Below the pieces are notes generated by a model, which did no database searches, had not been told where the DNA came from, and saw only the letters and a program-made list of their open reading frames with translations. Positions 53,458 through 64,000 of a DNA stretch of 64,000 nucleotides are shown piece by piece. Position 1 is the first letter of the stretch. Every line of letters begins with the position of its first letter. Position numbers and translations under genes: made by a program. The DNA comes from Pseudomonas sp. L5B5 (lineage in GTDB: Bacteria > Pseudomonadota > Gammaproteobacteria > Pseudomonadales > Pseudomonadaceae), in contig NZ_CP084742.1 in assembly GCF_020520285.1 (NCBI RefSeq), positions 1,240,001 to 1,304,000 of the forward strand, written 5' to 3'.

Positions 53458-56400
53458 TCAGGCCTCGGCCAGGCAGCCCTGCTCCCTTATCGAGCGGGCC
53501 AGGAAATCCGGCCACATCAGGCCCGGGCATTCGAGAAACTCGCGAGCCTTGATCTCCAGCTTCAGATCGCGGCGACAGCGGGCAACCATGTCCATGACCA
53601 GCAATGAATCCAGGCCGTAGTCCATCAGGCTGCCGCCATCTTCGAGCTTGGCGCGCACTTGCTCGGTCTTGACCCCCAGCAGCTGGGCGTACTGTTCCCA
53701 GACGTAGTCATCGAGCAAGGCCAGCGCGCCGGCTTCATCGACGGCCGAGAGTTGCTCCAGGATGTCGACGTTCATGCTGTCGGCAGGCCTGGCTGCCGGC
53801 GCCTGGGTGCGGATGTATTCCAGCAGCGGCTGGGGGCCGCGCGATTCCAGCAGCGGCTTGAAGCGGTTCCAGTCCACGCCCGACACCACTAGCTGGGTCA
53901 GGTCGCTGGCCAGGACCCGTGACAACAGGCCGATGTTCTGCGCCGGGGCGATCTGCTTCAGGCCGACACTGGTGAGGAAATCCAGCACCTGCTCGTCGAA
54001 CAGGTGGCTGCCTCCCGCCCAGAGCCCCCAGTCGATCACCAGCGCGCTCAACCCCAGGCGCTGGCGATGCCAGGCCAGGCCATCGAGGAACTGGTTGGCT
54101 GCGGCGTAGCTGGCCACGTGCTGCGAGCCCCAGACACTGGCGATGGTCGAGCACATGACGAAGAAGTCCAGGTCCAGGCCCAGGGAGAGTTCGTGCAGCA
54201 GCCAGGTGCCTTCGACCTTCGGGCGCATGACCTGGTCGAAGCTGTCGTTGTCGACTTCCTCGAGGTCTTGCGGGATGGAGATGCCCGCCGCGTGGAAGAT
54301 CCCCTTCAGCCTGTGGCCCGCGGCTGCCAGGTCGGCGAATACCCGCTGCATGTCCTGGCGCGAGGTGATGTCCGCCTGGACGTAGCGGACCTGCGAGGCG
54401 AACTCGCCGAACCGCTGCAGCTCGGCACCGACCCGCTCCAGCGGGCGGCGGCCAGTGATGACCACCTGGGCCGCGCCCTTGTCGAGCAGCCACTGGGCCA
54501 TGGCCAGGCCGATTCCGCCCATGCCGCCGGTGATCAGGTAGCTGCCCCGGGCGCAAGGGGCATAGGCACGGGTGGGCAGGCGCGTCTCGCTGAAGGCGTT
54601 CAGGCGCTGGACATACCGCTTGCCAGGGCGCAGGCAGATCTTGTCCTCTGCGTCCGGGTCGATGATTTCTTCGGCCAGCGCGCGGGCCCAGTCACTGTCG
54701 CCGGGAGCCAGGTCGACCAGGGCGCCCCAGTGCTCGGGGTGTTCCAGGGCAATGGTCTTGCCGATCCCCCACAGGGGCACGGTCGCAACCTGCATGGGCT
54801 GGCCAGGGTCCAGGCCCACCGCATTCGCCCCCCGGGTGACCAGCCACAACCGGCCGCCGCGTCCGCCCAGGGCGATGACTGCCCGGATCATCTCCAGCAA
54901 CGGGTGGAACAGTTGTCCCGGCAAGCTCGACAGGCCCTGCAAGGTGGTGGCGCTGGCATCCATGACGTCCATGCCATCGAGCACGATGATATCGGCGGCC
55001 AGCGCCTGCCCTTGCGCCGACAGCGGCTGCCCCGGGGCCTGGGCCAATGCGATCCGCGCGGCCTCGAGCAGCGCCTGCGGACTCAGGACCTGCGCCCGAT
55101 GCCCGGCCCGCTGCAACTGCTCGACCAGTGGACGAGCCAGTTCCTGCGAACCGCTGACCAGGGTGAACAGCCGATCCGAGCGTGGCACATCGGCAGGCTT
55201 GCGGGGACGCTCCAGCCAATCGAGGCTGTACAGCACGTTCGGCTGGTACAGCGTGCCACCCGAGGCCGCGTCATCGGGAGAGGCCCCCAGGCTCACGCCC
55301 TCCAGCCGGCCCACAGGCTGGCCAGCGCCACTGTACAAAGTGCAATCGAACTGCTGCGGGTCCACCTGGCTGACGGCCAAGGCCAGGCTTTGCACTTCGT
55401 CCATGGCAGCGCGGTCGGCACTCCAGCGGCGGATGCCCGTCACCGTCCCGCCCGCCTGGTCCGGCACGGCCTGCCCGAGGTACTCCAGGACCTGGGCCAG
55501 CCGGTTGCCGTGACGGTCAGCCTCAGCCGGCAACTGCATGTGATAGACGAAGGCCCGATCCTGCATCGCTGCCGGGTCCACCGCCGCCAACTGCTCGTCA
55601 TTGGCTGCGGGGAGCGCATCCAGGGCCATCGACAAGACCGCTTGCCATTCGGCGCCGGCCGCTCTTGCCGCATCGCTCAAGGCGAAGCAGCGCACCTCCC
55701 AGCCAGCGCCAGGCAATGGCTTGAGCTCGGTGAACAGGTTGAGCCGATCCTCTGGATGCATGGCCAGGGAACGCGGCAGGCTGGCCAGGCTCATCGTGTA
55801 GGACGCCAACTGCAGTTGACCGGTGAGTTCCTCGGCCAGGACCGCCAGCAGCCGGGCCGGACGCAACACCACCTGATCGTCGAGGGATTCGGCGCCCAGT
55901 GCCTGCAACTGTGCGCTGTCCAGCGTTGCTTCGAATGCCGGGGTTGGCGCATTGACCGGATGGCCCAGCAGCGCCCCCCCTTCTGTGCCAGCACTGTGCG
56001 GGGCCGAAGCACCCTTGCCCGATGCTCCAGAGGGTGCATCGAACCAGTAGCGCTGGCGCTGGAACGCATAGCTGGGCAGGGGTTGGCGCAACGCACCGTC
56101 GTGCTCGTGCATCCGCGCCCAGTCAAGATCATGCCCGGCGACATACAGCTGCGCGGCCGCCAGGCGCAGGTCCCGGCACGGGTCGCCGGCACGCCGCATG
56201 GAGGCAATGGCGACGACGTCATCCGTCTCCTCGTGGCGCCCGATCAGGGGCGTCAGTACCGCATCGCAAGCGACTTCGAAGAAGGTCTTCACCGCCAGCT
56301 CCTTGCGCAAGGTCGCGACCCCGTCGCTGAACCGGACGGCCTGCCGGGTGTGCAGGCACCAGTAGTCCGGCGAGCTCAGGCTCGACAGCGTATGCACCTG

Positions 56401-58797
56401 CCCCGTGGCACTGGCGATGACCGGCAGGTTCGGTTCATTGAACGACAACTGCGCCACCACCTGGCGAAAGGCCTCGAGCATCGGCTCGGTGGCAGCGGTA
56501 TGGAAGGCATGGGACACGGCCAGCTGGCGAACCTTGCTGCCGCTGGCGCGCAGTTGCTCGGCCAGCGCCTGGACCTCGGCCTCTGGGCCGGCGATCACCA
56601 CATCCTGCGGGCTGTTGACCGCAGCCAGCTCGATGCAGGTGCCCGGCAGGTTTTGCAGCTCGGCCTTGAGCCGCTCCTCGCTGATGCCCAGGGCATACAT
56701 CGCCCCGCCTGCGGTCATCAGTTGCTGCGCCAGCCGACCACGGGCCTCCACCATGCGCAAGGCATCGGCCAGGGAGATCGCCCCGGCCACGCAGATCGCG
56801 CTGATTTCACCGAAACTGTGGCCGAACACGGCGTCGGGGGTGATTCCCCAGTGCATCCAGAGCCGGGCCAGCGCGTACTCGACAGCGAATATGGCCGGTT
56901 GCGCGTAGCGGGTCTGCTCCAGGTAACCTTCGCTGGCAGGGTCGCCATCCAGGACCAGGGTGAGCAGGTCCACCTCCATCATCGGGCTCAACAGGGCTCG
57001 GCATTCGTCGATCCGGGCCTTGAAGAACGGCTCGTGCTCATACAGCGCCTGGGCCATGCCCCGGTACTGGCAGCCCTGCCCCGGGAACAGCATCACCAGC
57101 GCCTCGGGTGCCCCCTGGCAGCGTCCGTCGAATACCTGGCCAATCACCTTGCGCGAGGCATAGGCCGCCAGTTGCTCTCGCAGCCCTTCGCGGCTGTCGG
57201 CAACGGCCGCGAAACGATGGCCGAAGTGCGAGCGACCGACATTCGCCGTGTAGCACAGGTCCCGCAGTTCGAGCTGGCTGTTGTCGGCGATGAAGCGTTC
57301 GTAGCGGCCGGCAATCTGCCGCCTCGGGGTCTCGCCCTTGGCCGAGAGGGTGAGCAGTTGCCAGGGATTGCCACGCCCCTGGCCACGCGCCCTGGGCGGC
57401 GGATCGCCCACCACCACGTGGGCATTGGTGCCGGTAACGCCGAACGAGCTGACACCGGCATGCCGCGCCTTGCCCTGGCGGGGCCAGGCGGTCGCCTCGG
57501 TCACGACCTTCAGGGCCAGGCGATCCCACTCCACTCGCGGGTTGGGGGTATGGAAGTGCACCTGGGGCACCAGGGTTTCCTGCTGCATGCACAACAGGAT
57601 CTTCGCCAGCCCGGTGATGCCGGCGACAGGCTCCAGGTGCCCCATGTTGGCCTTGATCGAACCGACCAGCAGTGGGGCATCGGCCTCGCGCTGCGTACCC
57701 AGGGCCGCATGCAGGGCGCGCAACTCGATCGGATCGCCCAGTGCCGTCCCGGTGCCGTGGGCCTCGACATAATCCACCTCGTGCCCCGCGATGCCGGCCT
57801 GGCCCAGTGCCAGCCGGATGACGTCCTCCTGGGCATGGATATTGGGCACGGTGATCCCGCTGCTGGCCCCGTCGTTGTTGACCGCACTGCCCTCGATGAC
57901 CGCCATGACCGGGTCCTGATCACGCACCGCATCGCTCAAGCGCTTGAGGGCCAGGATCACGCAACCTTCGGCACGCCCATAGCCGTCCGCCGCCGCATCG
58001 AAGGTCTTGCAGCGCCCGTCGGGCGCCACCGCCCGCAGCTTGCTGACCAGGATGAAGCCGTAGGGGGACAGGATCAGGTTGACCCCGCCGGCCAGCGCCA
58101 CGTCGCTCTCGCGATTGCGCAGGCTGGCGCACGCCTGGTGCAAGGCCACCAGGGACGATGAACATGAAGTGTCGAGCACCACCGCCGGGCCTCTGGAACC
58201 CAGGGTGTAGGCGATGCGCCCGGCGACGAAGCTGGTCTCGCCATAGAACTGGTAGGCGTTGACGTCCTCGGCAGCCCCCAGCTGCTGGCGCAGGCGCACG
58301 TAGTCGTTGGTGCTGACGCCCATGAACACGCCCATTTTCTTGCCATGCAGGCTGTCGGGGGCAATCGCGGCATGCTCCAGGGCCTCCCAGGCGACTTCCA
58401 GGGCCAGCCGCTGCTGCGGGTCCATGCCTTGCGCTTCCTTCGGCGAGATTCCGAAGAAGGTCGGGTCGAACTGGTCCACCGCGTCGATGAACCCGCCACG
58501 CATGACATAGGCCTTGCCGGGCGCTTGCGGGTCGGGGTCGTAGTAATCGGTGCCGTACAGGCGATCGCTGGGCATGTCGCCCACCGCATCGGTGGCGTTC
58601 TTCAGCAGATTCCACAAGCGCTTGGGGGTGTCGGCATTGCCCGGCAGCCTGCATCCCAGGCCAACGATGGCGATGGGTTCGCTGGATGCCTGGGACTTGC
58701 CCGCAACCTTGTCCTTGAGCGCACGGATGGTGGTGATGGCCTGAGCCAGGCTTTCCTGCAGCTGATCCTTGCTTACATCGCGGATATCGTTATCCAT
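53458..58797 (-). CDS. pltC: Type I polyketide synthase PltC (KS-AT-DH*-KR-ACP)
   Basis: The 1779-residue protein is one PKS module. KS: DTSCSSSL with Cys212, EAHGTG with His347 and NMGH with His387. AT: GHSFGEIS with Ser661 and HAFH (763-766), the malonyl-CoA type. A DH-fold region (about 960-1200) has Gln in place of the catalytic His (DDQVVLRPARL). KR: GGMGGIG with the S-Y-N triad (VASYAAANQF). ACP: GLDSL with Ser1731. It adds a malonate unit and supplies the only visible intact ketoreductase. pltD follows 49 nt later and pltB lies 49 nt upstream. Confidence 0.94.
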   Translation of the reverse strand: MDNDIRDVSKDQLQESLAQAITTIRALKDKVAGKSQASSEPIAIVGLGCRLPGNADTPKRLWNLLKNATDAVGDMPSDRLYGTDYYDPDPQAPGKAYVMRGGFIDAVDQFDPTFFGISPKEAQGMDPQQRLALEVAWEALEHAAIAPDSLHGKKMGVFMGVSTNDYVRLRQQLGAAEDVNAYQFYGETSFVAGRIAYTLGSRGPAVVLDTSCSSSLVALHQACASLRNRESDVALAGGVNLILSPYGFILVSKLRAVAPDGRCKTFDAAADGYGRAEGCVILALKRLSDAVRDQDPVMAVIEGSAVNNDGASSGITVPNIHAQEDVIRLALGQAGIAGHEVDYVEAHGTGTALGDPIELRALHAALGTQREADAPLLVGSIKANMGHLEPVAGITGLAKILLCMQQETLVPQVHFHTPNPRVEWDRLALKVVTEATAWPRQGKARHAGVSSFGVTGTNAHVVVGDPPPRARGQGRGNPWQLLTLSAKGETPRRQIAGRYERFIADNSQLELRDLCYTANVGRSHFGHRFAAVADSREGLREQLAAYASRKVIGQVFDGRCQGAPEALVMLFPGQGCQYRGMAQALYEHEPFFKARIDECRALLSPMMEVDLLTLVLDGDPASEGYLEQTRYAQPAIFAVEYALARLWMHWGITPDAVFGHSFGEISAICVAGAISLADALRMVEARGRLAQQLMTAGGAMYALGISEERLKAELQNLPGTCIELAAVNSPQDVVIAGPEAEVQALAEQLRASGSKVRQLAVSHAFHTAATEPMLEAFRQVVAQLSFNEPNLPVIASATGQVHTLSSLSSPDYWCLHTRQAVRFSDGVATLRKELAVKTFFEVACDAVLTPLIGRHEETDDVVAIASMRRAGDPCRDLRLAAAQLYVAGHDLDWARMHEHDGALRQPLPSYAFQRQRYWFDAPSGASGKGASAPHSAGTEGGALLGHPVNAPTPAFEATLDSAQLQALGAESLDDQVVLRPARLLAVLAEELTGQLQLASYTMSLASLPRSLAMHPEDRLNLFTELKPLPGAGWEVRCFALSDAARAAGAEWQAVLSMALDALPAANDEQLAAVDPAAMQDRAFVYHMQLPAEADRHGNRLAQVLEYLGQAVPDQAGGTVTGIRRWSADRAAMDEVQSLALAVSQVDPQQFDCTLYSGAGQPVGRLEGVSLGASPDDAASGGTLYQPNVLYSLDWLERPRKPADVPRSDRLFTLVSGSQELARPLVEQLQRAGHRAQVLSPQALLEAARIALAQAPGQPLSAQGQALAADIIVLDGMDVMDASATTLQGLSSLPGQLFHPLLEMIRAVIALGGRGGRLWLVTRGANAVGLDPGQPMQVATVPLWGIGKTIALEHPEHWGALVDLAPGDSDWARALAEEIIDPDAEDKICLRPGKRYVQRLNAFSETRLPTRAYAPCARGSYLITGGMGGIGLAMAQWLLDKGAAQVVITGRRPLERVGAELQRFGEFASQVRYVQADITSRQDMQRVFADLAAAGHRLKGIFHAAGISIPQDLEEVDNDSFDQVMRPKVEGTWLLHELSLGLDLDFFVMCSTIASVWGSQHVASYAAANQFLDGLAWHRQRLGLSALVIDWGLWAGGSHLFDEQVLDFLTSVGLKQIAPAQNIGLLSRVLASDLTQLVVSGVDWNRFKPLLESRGPQPLLEYIRTQAPAARPADSMNVDILEQLSAVDEAGALALLDDYVWEQYAQLLGVKTEQVRAKLEDGGSLMDYGLDSLLVMDMVARCRRDLKLEIKAREFLECPGLMWPDFLARSIREQGCLAEA

Positions 58798-58846
58798 AAA
58801 AGGCCTCGATCGGTGATTCTCCGGCAGTGGTCGCCCACCTGCCGGG

Positions 58847-64000
<5,154 letters not shown>

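Noticed and set aside
54004..58161. A very long open frame on the plus strand antisense to pltC
   Set aside because: Its translation is low-complexity Ala/Gly/Gln/Arg-rich with no family features, as expected from the reverse of a high-GC coding region; pltC on the other strand has full PKS motifs.

Overview
The window is high-GC DNA of a fluorescent Pseudomonas. The right third holds a large part of the pyoluteorin (plt) gene cluster with its repressor and exporter genes, which points to a Pseudomonas protegens-like (Pf-5/CHA0-like) strain. That identification is inference from gene content and order; no database search was run. No rRNA, tRNA, CRISPR array, insertion sequence or convincing rho-independent terminator was seen. 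REP-like inverted repeats typical of Pseudomonas sit in several intergenic gaps.

Left part (1-25.4 kb), core and accessory metabolism: a truncated CHASE3 sensor divergent from a single-domain response regulator; a glycosyltransferase; an AraC regulator; a Fur-box-led ferrous iron uptake operon (efeU, efeO, efeB and a second EfeO-like protein); an MFS transporter; pssA; a TetR regulator with a perfect palindrome and its DUF1348 neighbour; a sulfone-utilisation pair (sfnG and a DszC/SfnB/SfnC-like oxidoreductase) facing each other across a region with two sigma-54-like promoters and an 18-bp dyad; a TauE/SafE permease; nudC; a crotonase; a methyltransferase; an OmpR-type two-component system divergent from an RND efflux pair, with phased TTCACA repeats between them; and an AaaT/YhhY-like acetyltransferase.

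Middle (25.4-35.8 kb), all on the minus strand: a compact operon that reads, in transcription order, PhdA-like protein, TpsB/PdtB-like outer-membrane transporter, DUF2341-LamG-ExbB fusion, ExbD, TonB-like protein, porin, coiled-coil exported protein, YbjN-like protein, PpiC-type isomerase and a LysR regulator. It matches my recollection of the P. aeruginosa pdt/exbB2-exbD2 locus, but no TpsA exoprotein gene is present here. In its place are a 432-nt gap with repeats and an oppositely oriented trio of small genes, the second of which resembles DUF6896 proteins. This is the least explained system in the window.

Right part (37.5-64 kb): a polyamine-type binding protein, an NTF2-AraC fusion regulator, a HIT protein and a LysE-type exporter, then pltO, N, K, J, I (minus), pltZ (plus) and pltG, F, E, D, C, B (minus, with pltB cut by the window end). 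PltF activates L-proline and PltE oxidises the prolyl group to pyrrolyl; both act on the carrier PltL, and PltA chlorinates the ring (pltL and pltA lie outside the window). PltB and PltC extend it with malonate, PltG is a thioesterase, and PltI-PltJ-PltK-PltN-PltO form an export machine controlled by PltZ. PltD has lost halogenase signature residues, and PltB module 2 has no AT and a degenerate KR.
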